A stretch of 64,000 nt of DNA from Doryteuthis pealeii (Eukaryota; Mollusca; Cephalopoda; Myopsida; Loliginidae), in assembly GCA_023376005.1 (NCBI GenBank), contig CM042156.1, positions 42,476,605-42,540,604 of the forward strand. Direction: 5' to 3'. A model generated the notes under the pieces. That model did not search any database, was not told the DNA's origin, and worked only from the letters and a program-made list of their open reading frames with translations. This document shows positions 43,216-56,186 of this stretch, one piece after another. How positions within the stretch are numbered: the first letter of the stretch is position 1; every line of letters begins with the position of its first letter. The position numbers and the translations under genes were made by a program.

Positions 43216-45013
43216 CAGGGAGTGAGAGAGAAAGGGGGAAAAGCAGAGTAAGAGAAATTAATTTTAATGATTAAAGAAGCTAAGAATTTTCGTACTATAA
43301 TATTCATTTATTTTAGGAATTATTTAATTTTTTTTTTTTTTTTTTTTTTTTTGTTTAAAATTAAAAATATTATCTAAAAAGTGTAACCCTATTTATTTTT
43401 CTAAAAGCTAGTTCTTAATTGCCTGTTGAGTTACAATGATAAATGTATTTGTTTTAATTGAATTTATATTCAACATGATAGATCCAATAAGAGGAGTAGT
43501 AGATTATATCACAGGTTGTACATACTTTTAGTACTTCTTTATGAATAATTTTGAAGAGTTTCATAAATTGATTGATTTTTGATAATTGAATTATATCATT
43601 TAATCAGTAAAAATCAAAAACTAGATTTTGTACTGCTCCTTATTATAAACATTAATGTGTGCACGATTTTAATGCTCAATGACATCTATTTTTTGAGTCC
43701 ATGCGTATATACCAAAACAGACGTGACTTTTTATATAGATAAATGAATGTTACTCAAAATTAAAGTTTTTAGGTATAGATTTTAAAGAAAACAATAGTGG
43801 TTGTAAGCTTTGAAAATAAATGAATTCTTGTTTGTAGTGCTGATAAAGCTTATAGTAATTTATATTATATTTATATAAGTTACTTTTTGTTTGACCAGTT
43901 AAAATTGAGCAATATTATATCTAGTGACCACTCCCTAGATGATATCTTGAAAATACCAGCTGTTTATGACAAAAAAAAACATAAACAAAAATGTTGCTTG
44001 ATTCATTTTGTAATATTTCTTATTTAGTTGCTGGAATCTGTTTGGGTTGATGGGAATGGTTTGGGTTTACCTGGATTCATTGTATTGAGATATAAAACTA
44101 GATTACTCCTGACTTTTGACAGGCAATAATAAAAAAAAGTTACCTTGTGACTAGAAATCTATCTATTGTTCCATTCGCCCCAGGCAAACCCTACCCTAAC
44201 CTCAAATATCAAGGGACACTGTTTTTTTTTTTTTTTTTTTTTTTTTTATTTTTTTACCTGTATGGAAAAACCTTTTCATATTCTGTGAACACCATAGGTT
44301 TAATACTGTTAATTATTTAAAATTCCCTCTTAAAAGTCCACTGATATACACTTATAGAAATAACAGGTGAATAGAATTGACAGGTGATAATGAATTACAG
44401 TAATAAACAGTTATATTAAAATTTGCTTTTTATCATTACACTCTTAATTCTTTTTTTTTTTTTTTATTCTAAAAAATTTTCCTTGACAACAAACAATTGA
44501 TTACATTTACTATTTTATTTGCTTATGCATATTTTTTACTTAAACTTTTAGAAAAATGTTTTAAGAAATCTTAAATTCAGTCATGGTAATATCTTCAAAT
44601 TGTAAACTGTATATTTTCAAATACAAAAAGTACTATAACGAACTCAATCTGTTTAAACACTAAACAATATAACTCTATTACATTTGACACCTTGAGTGTT
44701 GTTAATCCTATCAGAAAATTTTAAGTGATATTTTTCTTTAATGATTGCTATGTATTTTTCTTTTCTCTGTCTGTTGTTTTGAATTTTTTTTTTCTTTTCC
44801 ATGCTAACACTTTTCTTAATGTTCTCATTTTGAAAAGAATTTATAAAACATCCAAAAGAGTTATTACTCACATTCCGAGTACTTTCGGTTCTCCTTTGAC
44901 CCATTATCAAAGGTGTTAAAACAGATTATCATTGTTTTGTCTGTATTTGTGAGGTGATGCTAAATAATGCTAGCGGTTTATTTTGGAAGATTTAAATTAC
45001 AATTTTATATATA

Positions 45014-45057
<44 letters not shown>

Positions 45058-45911
45058 GTCTGTACAACTTTCATAAAGGAAAATTGGTGGAGACCAGCAT
45101 AGAGCAAAGTTAAAAATAAAATCCCTACCCTATTTTTGTGTGGATTAATAACTTTTTACCTCTTATTTTATATAAGAAAAGCTAAATGAAAATATAAGGA
45201 TATAACTCAATTATATATTTTTTAAAAATTAATTAAAAAGATAAAACAAATTAACAAAGGATACAACATAATATAAAAAGCAAATAAAAGCCAAAAATAC
45301 AAAATAGAAATAAACAACTTAAAAACTTTTATAAAGAATAAAAGATAATAAAACAAATGTATAAAAATAATTTTTATTACTCAATGAATATAGATAAGAG
45401 ATTTATTTTTAACTTAAATCCTGGGCAATACTGGGTAGCTCTGCTAGTGTGAGATAAATTAGTTACATTCATAATCTAAATCCATGTACATTTTTCATCT
45501 CTTGATTAGCAATTGTCATTTCATACTCAGTGCAGTAAAAAAATAAATATTTTCTTTCTCCTTTTGTCTATAACTAATGCATTTCATTGTTGCATGTTTA
45601 TCAAGGTATCTTCTAAAATTGGATTAGATATATAGATCTTTATAACTATATCTCAATTATCAGTTATTCAAAACCATCATATTAAAAAAAAAAAACTAAA
45701 AAAAAAATAATAATGCAAAGTTAACTTTAATCTTTATCCTGTCAAACATGCAAACAGTAATGCGATTATTATTTCTAATGTAGGAGGTGTTTTTAGATTT
45801 GAGACAAATTTACTCTTGGAGAATTTTGATTTTCCCAACCCTATTGCCCTTATGGCAAGCCCCAACTCCTTTTTATCATATGGGTGCTAGAAGGCGGTGG
45901 CTGCGGGTCTA
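43216..45911. other. Non-palindromic AT-rich stretch
   Basis: Start of the only unique core of contig B. It holds poly-T runs (43330-43352, 44222-44250) and an AT run (about 45018-45056). A 34-codon frame after an acceptor-like TTCTTATTTAG near 44028 is too weak to call. Probably intron of the gene to which the exon at 46775 belongs. Confidence 0.45.
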
Positions 45912-46175
45912 CATGTCCTGGGAATGACGTTAAACTCTATCTGATGGTGAGGTTCCAGTTTTGGAGGTTTGGGAATGTGGAGCACCCCTTCATCACCATT
46001 GCTCCCCGGTTCACTCTGACCCGGAGTGGTAGTACCTGTTAGGGTCCCATCTATGGGTTAAATAGAAAAATGTATTTATAAACAAAATTGTATTATCCAT
46101 TAAGAATTGATTCATTTCAAAACTTTATCGGCATTAAATGACCCACTGAGGTTGATATGCGTAAAACAAAACAAA
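45912..46175 (+). repeat. Interspersed repeat family C, copy 6
   Basis: ATGTCCTGGGAATGACGTTA, GGTGAGGTTCCAGTTTTGGA, GTTCACTCTGACCCGGAGTG and the tail AATGACCCACTGAGGTTGAT. Very close to the copy at 18130-18410. Confidence 0.8.
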
Positions 46176-46774
46176 ACCAAATCTTGGAGAATTTTCTGAA
46201 TTCTATTGTAATTTTTTTTTTTCCAACTAATAAATATTTAGAAATGAAGATTCTACAATTTCTGAATTTAAAAAAAAAAAATCTTATTCTTGAACTTTCT
46301 ATGCCAAAGCATTTTTTTAAATTTATTTTTTTTTCTTTCTTTTTGTTGAATTTTTTAACAATTTAAACTTCAAGTTTTATATTCTCAATATTAACAGATA
46401 TTTGGTTTTGTTCTGGAAATGAATGAAACTTTAATTAGTAAATGCTTTATATAATTAGAGATAAATCTATGAATGAAAAAGTTTAAAGCTTCAGAAAGTG
46501 TTCCATATAAGGAACAATGGTAGCAAAAAAGTTTAATTTTTTTTAAAGACACTTTCTTAATCTCTTTTTTTTTTTATGTAGAATGTTTGTGTACTGTTGG
46601 ATACCAGACCATTTCCTTAATTGTATTTTATCAGGTGTATTTTTAAACTAGACTAGTAAAGACTAAATTACATGAATTTATAAACATAGTTTTTGTGGAT
46701 TATAACCTGTATCATAATTGGGAATAATGTTAGTCTCAGAAATACTATAATATATTTTTTATCTTTGTTTACAG
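46176..46774. other. AT-rich intron-like stretch
   Basis: Ends in a pyrimidine-rich tract (TTTTTTATCTTTGTTTACAG) that serves as the acceptor of the following exon. Confidence 0.5.
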
Positions 46775-46843
46775 GTAAGTGTCACTTTTACTGATATTTC
46801 TGGACCTTTTGTCAACCAAACTATTGGGCAAAACGCTGAAAAG
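46775..46843 (+). CDS. Candidate internal coding exon, 69 nt
   Basis: The segment lies between an acceptor (TTTTTTATCTTTGTTTACAG) and a donor (AAAG|GTAAGAG). It is exactly 23 codons, open only in the first frame; the other two plus frames hit stops. The peptide starts VSVTFTDISG and ends VNQTIGQNAEK, with an N-glycosylation sequon (NQT) and a composition unlike the AT-rich surroundings. I do not recognise the protein; an extracellular or lumenal segment is possible from the sequon. The exon opens with GTAAGTG directly after CAG, itself a strong donor sequence. The rest of the gene would lie outside the window or in introns longer than several kb. Confidence 0.5.
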
Positions 46844-47211
46844 GTAAGAGTAATTTTATTTATATACATCCTGATTCAGAAGTGAAGTTGAGATTGAATT
46901 AATGATAGCTCCCTAAACATTCTTGTGAACTTTCAAATCTAAGAATTTAAATCTCCAGATGGTAAATTTTGAAAGTTCTGTGCCTTTTGAAGTGACTTTT
47001 CTTTGTTTTATTCACCATAGAAAAAAAACATGAACAATTACTGAAAAAGATTTTTTTTTTTTTTTTTTTTTTTCAATCTATTTTTATTTCAATCTATTTT
47101 TTTTATAGATTGTCAATCATTATTAATAATTTTTACTAGTATTTTAAAGAATTAGAAAAATGTGTAAAAACAGTAATAAAACATGGCACTGAAAAATCAG
47201 ACAAGATACTA
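46844..47211. other. AT-rich intron-like stretch
   Basis: Contains a T run at about 47051-47073; no second exon found. Confidence 0.45.
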
Positions 47212-47458
47212 CGTAGGCCAGTTTAGCTCATCGGTAGAGCATCTGTCTTGGAAAAAAAACTTCTGGGTTCGATACTGGCCCTTTTCAACTTGGTGCATGA
47301 GTAGCACAGCAGGGATCTGTGTGGTAAAGTTGGAAGCTGTGGTAGATGTGGTAATCTACCTCAGATGCAAAAACAATCTCCCTGATCTAACACTAGTTAA
47401 AAGGGGGAAAGACTCCTTCGTTGTCCGGCTGATAGACAATAGGCCACTTGACCTACTG
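47212..47458 (+). repeat. SINE family D, copy 6
   Basis: Head GCCAGTTTAGCTCATCGGTA, B box CTGGGTTCGATACTGG, then GAGTAGCACAGCAGGGATCT and the 3' end CGGCTGATAGACAATAGGCC. The 131-codon frame over it (47183-47578) is a chance reading of the SINE. It lies on the same strand as the exon at 46775. Confidence 0.85.
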
Positions 47459-49116
47459 TATCGATGTTATTTGGATGGTTGCAATACCATTGGTAAAACA
47501 GCTGGCAATGAAAACCAGACTTCTGAGACAAAAGGGATGCAAGTTCATATCTCACTAGGATCTAATTTCTCCTTGTAGAGATAATGAACCAAATGTGCTG
47601 CAATTAAGAAAAGTCAGTTAAAAATAAAGAATTATCTAAGATATACTTTTTTTTTTTTCTTTTTTAAATTTTGTTGGTGAATTAGTATTTAATTATTAAT
47701 TAATATTAATAATATGCAATTAGGATATATTTCAGTTTTACATTTAGCAAGAAACATGAAGTTTTTTGTTTTTTTTTTTTCTTTGTTTTTTTTCTCTCTC
47801 TCTGCGGTTAGCCACAAGACTATGAGTAAATAGGGATGGCTACCTGAATTATTTTTAAATCAGATACTGCTATAGAAATTAAAATTTATGAATATTTGGG
47901 AGAGGGCATATGCATGGATTCCATTTGAAGTGTTGATCTCTTTTTTTTTCTTTTTTTTTTTTAATAGCTGATATCATAATCAACTGCAAAGTCTGATTTC
48001 CTTTTGATTGTAATTTCTTGTTCTTGAGTAAAAACATTAGCAATATAACATTGAATAGAAGTTATGAAGTCTGAAATTTAAATTACTACACATGTGTAAG
48101 GAAAGTTACATTTTTCTCAACTCTCTGTTTTATATCTGTAAAATCCACTATACCCAAGTAGAATACTTAATGCCAGTAGTATTAACCCTATAGAAACAAA
48201 GCAGCTAATTTACAACCAATATACTACTTAGAAACTGGGTTTGGATAAGAATTGTTTTTAGTTACATCTGATTTTTTTTACCTATATAAAGTACCTGGGT
48301 AAACTTACTTTGGAGTTTGATTCTCACTGGGCACTCTATACATTTGGCCTTGTTCCACAATTAGGCCAGTCTTAGTGAATAACTACATAAGCTACTTGTG
48401 GGGTTCAAATAGTTAAAAAGGTTGGCATATTCTTGGCCTTGGTGTTCTTATCTGGCAAATTTCCACCTGTATAAACATTTTAAAACTGACCCAGGGTTTT
48501 AGTTGCTCTATTTTATCCCCTGTGTTTCTTATGTACCTTTTAATAAGTTTCTTAATGACTATGTACTTTGTAAGCTTTGGCTATTTGCCTTTCAGATAAT
48601 TACTGAATACAAACATGTTTACACTCTTTAAGCGGTTGATACTTTTTTAGTGACACCACATTTTTGTGAATACTGCTGTACAAAGTGGTCATTATCTATC
48701 ATATTGAACATTATGATTCCAAATGAATAATGCAGTTCTTGATAATTATTGGTTACTATAATAATTTGTCAATATTAATTTCAAGTTGTAAAACCAATCA
48801 AATGTAATTGATAAGATGCAACATTTTTGTATAAAAAAAACTATTATAGGAAGTTATATATTATATATATATATAATATATATAATATATATATATATAT
48901 AATAGAAATTTTTTGAAGCAGTTGACAATGCAAATATATGTTGAAAATTATGTTATATATATATATATTATTTTATTATATTTTTTTTTTTTGTTTTATT
49001 TTTTTTACTTACATGTATCGCTTCGATACTTTTCTTATAGAAAATGAATTGACAAAATTGGCTCAGTGTGTAGAATATACAGACTGTTTCAACTTTATTA
49101 AGTCTTATTTTTTTAA
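47459..49116. other. AT-rich stretch, remainder of unique core
   Basis: Poly-T at 47645-47662 and 47942-47963, AT runs at 48856-48902 and 48955-48970. GGAGTTTGATTCTCACTG near 48313 loosely resembles a B box. No exon seen. Confidence 0.4.
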
Positions 49117-49172
49117 ATCGAAACCGGGACTTCAGCAGACACAGTGAAACACTTTTATCGCCTCGGCCACAG
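49110..49172 (-). repeat. tRNA-like (Leu/Ser-type) SINE head
   Basis: On the minus strand ACTGTGGCCGAGGCGATAAA resembles the A box of a class II tRNA, and CCCGGTTTCGAT the B box. The palindrome edge falls in this B box. Mirror at 56187-56245. Confidence 0.4.
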
Positions 49173-49621
49173 TACACAGCTGACCATCCTAGCGAAATTA
49201 AGCTTGTCAAGTGACACGCCTCTACCATAATAGGTAAGGGTGTTATTGAGTACTGTTGTTTGAGACATTGAAGAATGCTAGAAATTTGAAAGTTTTTTCA
49301 ATCGGTTAATTCCGTGTGTTTCCATGGTGTTGTAGGTTCGCTTGATTTTGCCTTCGGTGAGATTGCTTGAAATTCTTTTATATTTAAAAAAAAATTTTTT
49401 TTACTATAAATTTAGCCTCGCTCAGGCATAGTGAAATAAAGGTTTTTTTCTGATTATGGAATTTCATTCCGAAAATATTAAGTATGTTAAAAAAAAAAAA
49501 AGAAAAAAAAAAGGTAAATAAACATAATTTTCAACATATATTGCATTGTGAACTGCCTTCAAAAATTTCTATTACACTTACGCACAATGCTTCAAACACA
49601 CTATAAAAAAAAAAAAAACTT

Positions 49622-49657
<36 letters not shown>

Positions 49658-49896
49658 GGGCACTGCGCATATGCAGTCCACAGTATGTAGAAGAATACAA
49701 ACACATTGAAAACTCCCTCACAACTTTAAAATACCCTAGACATGTCAAGAAAAAAGCCCTCAAAATACACTCAACTACGGAACTGAAAAATACTGCTGCT
49801 AGGGTGTGGATTTTATTGAATTTTGGTCTTTGCTAGTCTTCACTAATTTTCCTTGGACATGTGCTCAGGGATTGTTCAGAGACATACAGAATCTTT

Positions 49897-49937
<41 letters not shown>

Positions 49938-50640
49938 CTATTATTGTAGGCTATGATTTTGTGATGGCAGCATGCTCATACAGTTGAAATATAGTTCCCT
50001 TTCTGAAAAGGGGAAAATGTGATCTTATAAATGATATAGCTAGATAATGAATTTTTAGAAAAAGTAGAATACTTTAACACAAGTTAATGATTAGAATAGT
50101 AATATAGTGTTCCTGTACAAACTTGCACACTCCTTTTACAGCTGAACAATTTAATTATATAGTCCACAAAAATTGTCCCTATGGAAAGTAGTTATGATAG
50201 TTTAGCAAGTTGAAAATTCAAACTGTTAGGACCTGTGGGCTAGGACATATTTAATTTGATTATACTGTTGATAATTTTCAACATAAAATTATGTATACAG
50301 ACAGCTGCAATTCATGTATAGTGCAGTAAGGTTGTTCAGTAGCACATAATAGTATTGAAACGAAAAATACTAATCAGGTTATCAACCTACTGACTAGGCA
50401 CCAGCCAGACTCCTGGGTCCACTGGGATTTTTTCCTGGTGTCATGACAGCCCAATCTGCCCTTGTGTGCATTTACTTGATCAGCTACTGCGACAAAATTG
50501 TCCTCACTGCTTTTTAATGTCTTTATAATTTACTGATTGATTTTGTAAAAGGAATGTGTAACTTTTACAATTACTAAAAGTTTTTTTTATTTAAAAAAAT
50601 TTTTTTAGAATCTGCTTTCTTTATTTTTTAACTTCATGTT
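49173..50640. other. Palindrome arm, mostly AT-rich
   Basis: AT runs at 49622-49657 and 49898-49927 flank a segment (about 49658-49895) with CACTGCGCATATGCAGTCC that may be a further repeat. No gene seen. Confidence 0.4.
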
Positions 50641-50930
50641 CTTGTGGAGTAATTGTTATCATCATAGGAAATTTACACAGCAAACAGTTCAAATCCTGTA
50701 TGAGATTGTTTTCATTTCACATAGTGCTAACTAATACCTTGGGAAAGGTATGAATCCAATTATTCTCCCTTTAGCTATGGGTAAATAATAGGGCAGACCA
50801 GGCTCTTTAATCATTGTATGGCAACTGGTCTAGGGGATGGAAAACTCTGAATTGAAATCTGTTAAACTTGCTTAAAAATTGATCTTGTATCACATCCTGC
50901 TTGTGAAGAGGGGTTAGGTAAATGCATACA
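50641..50930 (+). repeat. SINE family A, copy 10 (P2 left arm)
   Basis: Head TTGTGGAGTAATTGTTATCA, B box GTTCAAATCCTGTATGAG, full body and tail. Mirror 54424-54715. Confidence 0.8.
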
Positions 50931-51671
50931 AATCATTCTTTAAGTCTTCCCATGATTGTTTTTTCATCTGAAACCACTTTAACTAGATTTTGTTGTTGAT
51001 TCATTGGTATGTCAATGTTTGTAAAGAGATAAATAGGTTTTTAGCTTGTTCTTTTAACAATACAAATCTAAATTAAAAAAAAACAACAACATATTTTGCT
51101 GATAAAATCATATAAAAGTTGTCAAAGAAAACAATATACTATCAAGACTAAAATATCATAATTTTTGGGTGTGCTTTTTTAAATAAGAATGTGCGCAGAT
51201 GTCTTTATCTAAGTTTTAAATCCCACTAATAGCAATAGAACAAATTTCTTACGCTGACATACTTTAATATAATTAAGTATTACGATTAAAATAAATCTTT
51301 GTATTTTGTTTTCTTTTAACTGTATAGCAAGCCATGATAGCTATTCATTATGAAGTATTTTAAGTACTGTTTGAGAAATTTAAAAAAAAAAAAAATTCCT
51401 GACTATCAGGTAAAGTCTAAAATCTTCGTTCTTATTCAGGAGAAAAGGACTGGCATCTGTCTTTTTTTTTCTTTTTTTTTAATTTATAGAGAAAATATTA
51501 GAAATGTTTTTTATAATAAATGTATAGCAACTAACTATATTCTAACTCCAATTATCTTTTCCTTGTAAAAATTTTTTTATTGTTGGTATTATCTATATCC
51601 TATGAACATTTTTGGGATGCGGGGAAAATAACACAAAAGAACACAATCTATTTAGACTCTGTATGTATTTA
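50931..51671. other. AT-rich stretch
   Basis: No gene; a 72-codon frame (51350-51568) contains poly-K and poly-F. Confidence 0.45.
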
Positions 51672-51955
51672 CAAAACCCCTACTCATAGACAGGATGTGA
51701 CATGGGTTAATTTTTAAAAGTAATTTAATAGGTTTGATTTTAAAGTTTTCTTTCTCCTAGACCGGTTGCCATATCAAGATTAAAGTTTGCCCTACTATTT
51801 ACCAAGAGCTGGAGGGAGAATAGTTTGATACATACCTTTCCTAAGATTATTAGTACTGTGAAAATTCAAACAGCTCTGTTCAGGTTTGAACTTGTGTTGG
51901 CATCTCTATTTCCTGCAATGATAACCATTACATCACAGATGCCTCCTAGTATAAG
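51672..51955 (-). repeat. SINE family A, copy 11 (P2 left arm)
   Basis: Minus-strand full copy; the head is GGCATCTGTGATGTAATGGT and the B box AGTTCAAACCTGAAC. Mirror 53415-53695. Confidence 0.8.
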
Positions 51956-52540
51956 TCTCTAGATAATGAAAAGGAAAACTTGATCAATGTACCCAAAACT
52001 TTTAATAAAATGAAAACAAATTGGCTGAAGAACAACATATGTTTATCTCCTTTATAAATGTTTAAGAAGTAAATATCAAACTTTCTCAGGTAAATTTACT
52101 TCTTAATCTAACAAAAAAAGAAAGAAAAAAGCTTTGATACCTTTTATAAAGCTAATGCAGATCTATTTAATATTGTTTTAAAAAAATAACCCACCAAATC
52201 ATTCATGCTTTGCAAAATTATATTTTCATTATTATATCCATTGGGTATTGAGATATATGTATATTATATGTATATGTAAATATATAAAATATGAAAATTC
52301 AATGTCTTCAGAGGATGATTTTATTATAATTAGAAGTATTAGCCAATGTTAAAATGTTTTGGTTTGTATATTTAAACCATGATCAGGGCATTAGTAATAT
52401 GTGATGTAACTTCTGAATAATATTCAATATAAATATGGTAAGAAAAGAGACAGCACTTAGATGGTTATTAACGACTATAGAATGCTATCTCAAAACACTA
52501 TTGGATTTATTTACATTTTACATTTATCTATATATATATA
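51956..52540. other. AT-rich stretch
   Basis: Contains a small hairpin AAGAAGTAAAT...TTTACTTCTT at about 52066-52104. Confidence 0.45.
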
Positions 52541-52819
52541 CTAGCAAATATATGCACCCTGCAAGTATCCAAGTTTTAATATGATAAGATATCATGTTAA
52601 ATTAGAAAGGCTAATGAAACTGAATAAGAATTCAGATAAAAATATTTGAAACGAGGGGTGTAAGGAAAATGATGAGTTAGTTTCAAGTTGTTTCTATATT
52701 CCCCTCGTTTCAAATATTTTATCTGAATTATTCAGTTTCATTAGCCTTCTAATTTAACATGATATCTTATCATATTAAAACTTGGATACTTGCACCCGGA
52801 GGGTGCATATATTTGCTAG
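52541..52819. mobile_element. Helitron 3' ends in mirror at the centre of P2
   Basis: CTAGCAAATATATGCACCCT at 52541 and CACCCGGAGGGTGCATATAT ending in CTAG at 52816-52819 are two copies of the same Helitron 3' terminus facing outward. The left terminal hairpin has lost bases (CACCCTGCAAG). The inner sequences match the family until about 52650-52705, where symmetry fails. No TC end is present, so the fold lies inside one Helitron. Confidence 0.75.
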
Positions 52820-53414
52820 TATATATAATAGATAAATGTAAAATGTAAATAAATCCAATAGTGTTTTGAGATAGCATTCTATAGTCGTTAATAACCATCT
52901 AAGTGCTGTCTCTTTCTTACCATATTTATATTGAATATTATTCAGAAGTTACATCACATATACTAATGCCCTGATCATGGTTTAAATATACAAACCAAAA
53001 CATTTTAACATTGGCTAATACTTCTAATTATAATAAAATCATCCTCTGAAGACATTGAATTTTCATATTTTATATATTTACATATACATATAATATATAC
53101 ATATATCTCAATACCCAATGGAATATAACTAATGAAAATATAATTTTGCAAACAGCATGAATGATTTGGTGGGTTATTTTTTTTAAAACAATATTAAATA
53201 GATCTGCATTAGCTTTATAAAGGTATCAAAGCTTTTTTCTTTCTTTTTTTGTTAGATTAAGAAGTAAATTTACCTGAGAAAAGTTGATATTTACTTCTTA
53301 AACATTTATAAAGGAGATAAACATATGTTGTTCTTCAGCCAATTTGTTTTCATTTTATTAAAAGTTTTGGGTACATGATCAAGTTTTCCTTTTCATTATC
53401 TAGAGACTTATACT

Positions 53415-53695
53415 AGGAGGCATCTGTGATGTAATGGTTATCATTGCAGGAAATAGAGATGCCAACACAAGTTCAAACCTGAACAGAGCTGTTTGAATTT
53501 TCACAGTACTAATAATCTTAGGGAAAGGTATGTATCAAACTATCTCCCTCCAGCTCTTGGTAAATAGTAGGGCAAACTTTAATCTTGATATGGCAACGGT
53601 CTAGGAGAAAGAAAACTTTAAAATCAAACCTATTAAATTACTTTTTAAAAAATTAACCCATGTCACATCCTGTCTATGAGTAGGGGTTTTGTAAA
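53415..53695 (+). repeat. SINE family A, copy 11 mirror
   Basis: GGAGGCATCTGTGATGTAAT, CAAGTTCAAACCTGAAC, CTTGGTAAATAGTAGGGCAA and TGTCACATCCTGTCTATGAG. Confidence 0.8.
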
Positions 53696-54423
53696 TACAT
53701 ACAGAGTCTAAATAGATTGTTTCTTTTGTGTTATTTTCCCCGCATCCCAAAAATGTTCATAGGATATAGATAATACCAACAATAAAAAAATTTTACAAGG
53801 AAAAGATAATTGGAGTTAGAATATAGTTAGTTGCTATACATTTATTATAAAAAACATTTCTAATATTTTCTCTATAAATTAAAAAAAAGAAAAAAAAAAA
53901 AGACAGATGCCAGTCCTTTTCCTGATAAGAACGAAGATTTTAGACTTTACCTGATAGTCAGGAATTTTTTTTTTTTTTAAATTCTCAACAGTACTTAAAA
54001 TACTTCATAATGAATAGCTATCATGCTTGCTATACAGTTAAAAGAAAACAAAATACAAAGATTTATTTTAATCGTAATACTTAATATATTAAAGTATGTC
54101 AGCGTAAGAAATTTGTTCTATTGCTATTAGTGGGATTTAAAACTTAGATAAAGACATCTGCGCACATTCTTATTTAAAAAAGCACACCCAAAAATTATGA
54201 TATTTTAGTCTTGATAGTATATTGTTTCTTTGACAACTTTTATATGATTTTATCAGCAAAATATGTTGTGTTTTTTTTTAATTTAGATTGTATTGTTAAA
54301 AGAACAAGCTAAAAACCTATTTATCTCTTTACAAACATTGACATACCAATGAATCAACAACAAAATCTAGTTAAAGTGGTTTCAGATGAAAAAACAATCA
54401 TGGGAAGACTTAAAGAATGATTT
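53696..54423. other. AT-rich stretch
   Basis: Mirror of 50931-51671; no gene seen. Confidence 0.45.
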
Positions 54424-54715
54424 GTATGCATTTACCTAACCCCTCTTCACAAGCAGGATGTGATACAAGATCAATTTTTAAGCAGAGTTTAACAGATTTC
54501 AATTCAGAGTTTTCCATCCCCTAGACCAGTTGCCATACAATGATTAAAGAGCCTGGTCTGCCCTATTATTTACCCATAGCTAAAGGGAGAATAATTGGAT
54601 TCATACCTTTCCCAAGAGTATTAGTTAGCACTATGTGAAATGAAAACAATCTCATACAGGATTTGAACTGTTTGCTGTGTAAATTTCCTATGATGATAAC
54701 AATTACTCCACAAGA
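54424..54715 (-). repeat. SINE family A, copy 10 mirror
   Basis: Counterpart of 50641-50930; tail CCCCTCTTCACAAGCAGGAT. Confidence 0.8.
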
Positions 54716-55413
54716 ACATGAAGTTAAAAAATAAAGAAGCAGATTCTAAAAAAAATTTTTTTAAATAAAAAAACTTTTAGTAATTGTAAAAGTTACACAT
54801 TCCTTTTACAAAATCAATCAGTAAAAATTATAAAGACATTAAAAAGCAGTGAGGACAATTTTGTCGAGTAGCTGATCAAGTAAATGCACACAAGGGCAGA
54901 TTGGGCTGTCATGACACCAGGAAAAAATCCCAGTGGACCCAGGAGTCTGGCTGGTGCCTAGTCAGTAGGTTGATAACCTGATTAGTATTTTTCGTTTCAA
55001 TACTATTATGTGCTACTGAACAACCTTACTGCACTATACATGAATTGCAGCTGTCTGTATACATAATTTTATGTTGAAATTATCAACAGTATAATCAAAT
55101 AAATATGTCCTAGCCACAGGTCCTAACAGTTTGAATTTTCAACTTGCTAAACTATCATAACTACTTTCCATAGGGGACAATTTTGTGGACTATATAATTA
55201 AATTGTTCAGCTGTAAAAGGAGTGTGCAAGTTTGTACAGGAACACTATATTACTATTCTAATCATTAACTTGTGTTAAGTATTCTACTTTTTCTAAAATT
55301 CATTATCTAGCTATATCATTTATAAGATCACATTTTCCCCTTTTCAGAAAGGGAACTATATTTCCAACTGTATGAGCATGCTGCCATCACAAAATCATAG
55401 CCTACAATAATAG

Positions 55414-55456
<43 letters not shown>

Positions 55457-55690
55457 AAAGATTCTGTATGTCTCTGAACAATCCCTGCACATGTCCAAGG
55501 AAAATTAGTGAAGACTAGCAAAGACCCAAAATTCAATAAAATCCACACCCTAGCAGCAGTATTTTCAGTTCCGTAGTGAGTGTTATTTGAGGGCTTTTTT
55601 CTTGACATGTCTAGGGTATTTTAAAGTTGTGAGGGAGTTTTCAATGTGTTTGTATTCTTCTACATACTGTGGACTGCATATGCGCAGTGC

Positions 55691-55731
<41 letters not shown>

Positions 55732-56186
55732 GTTTTTTTTATTTTTTTTTATAGTGTGTTTGAAGCATTGTGCGTAAGTGTAATAGAAATTTTTTGAAGG
55801 CAGTTCACAATGCAATATATGTTGAAAATTATGTTATTTACCTTTTTTTCTTTTTTTTTTTTAACATACTTAATATTTTCGGAATGAAATTCCATAATCA
55901 GAAAAAAAAACCTTTATTTCACTATGCCTGAGCGAGGCTAAATTTATAGTAAAAAAAAATTTTTTTTTTTAAATATAAAAGAATTTCAAGCAATCTCACC
56001 GAAGGCAAAATCAAGCGAACCTACAACACCATGGAAACACACGGAATTAACCGATTGAAAAACTTTCAAATTTCTAGCATTCTTCAATGTCTCAAACAAC
56101 AGTACTCAATAACACCCCCTTACCTATTATGGTAGAGGCGTGTCACTTGACAAGCTTAATTTCGCTAGGATGGTCAGCTGTGTACT
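54716..56186. other. Palindrome arm, mostly AT-rich
   Basis: Mirror of 49173-50640, with (AT)n at about 55422-55454 and 55694-55727. Confidence 0.4.

Larger units (their letters stand above)
49117..52678. repeat. Left arm of the 7.1-kb palindrome P2
   Basis: Reverse complement of 52679-56240. Outer anchor ATCGAAACCGGGACTTCAGC at 49117 matches 56221-56240; the (AT)n tracts, two SINEs and the Helitron end all recur in mirror order. The arms are very similar by eye. Confidence 0.92.

Noticed and set aside
44028..44130. Possible terminal exon after TTCTTATTTAG (LLESVWVDGNGLGLPG)
   Set aside because: GGTTT/GGG-rich low complexity, no matched donor and no recognisable protein.
47183..47578. 131-codon plus-strand frame
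   Set aside because: Covers a family D SINE including its Pol III boxes; not a protein gene.
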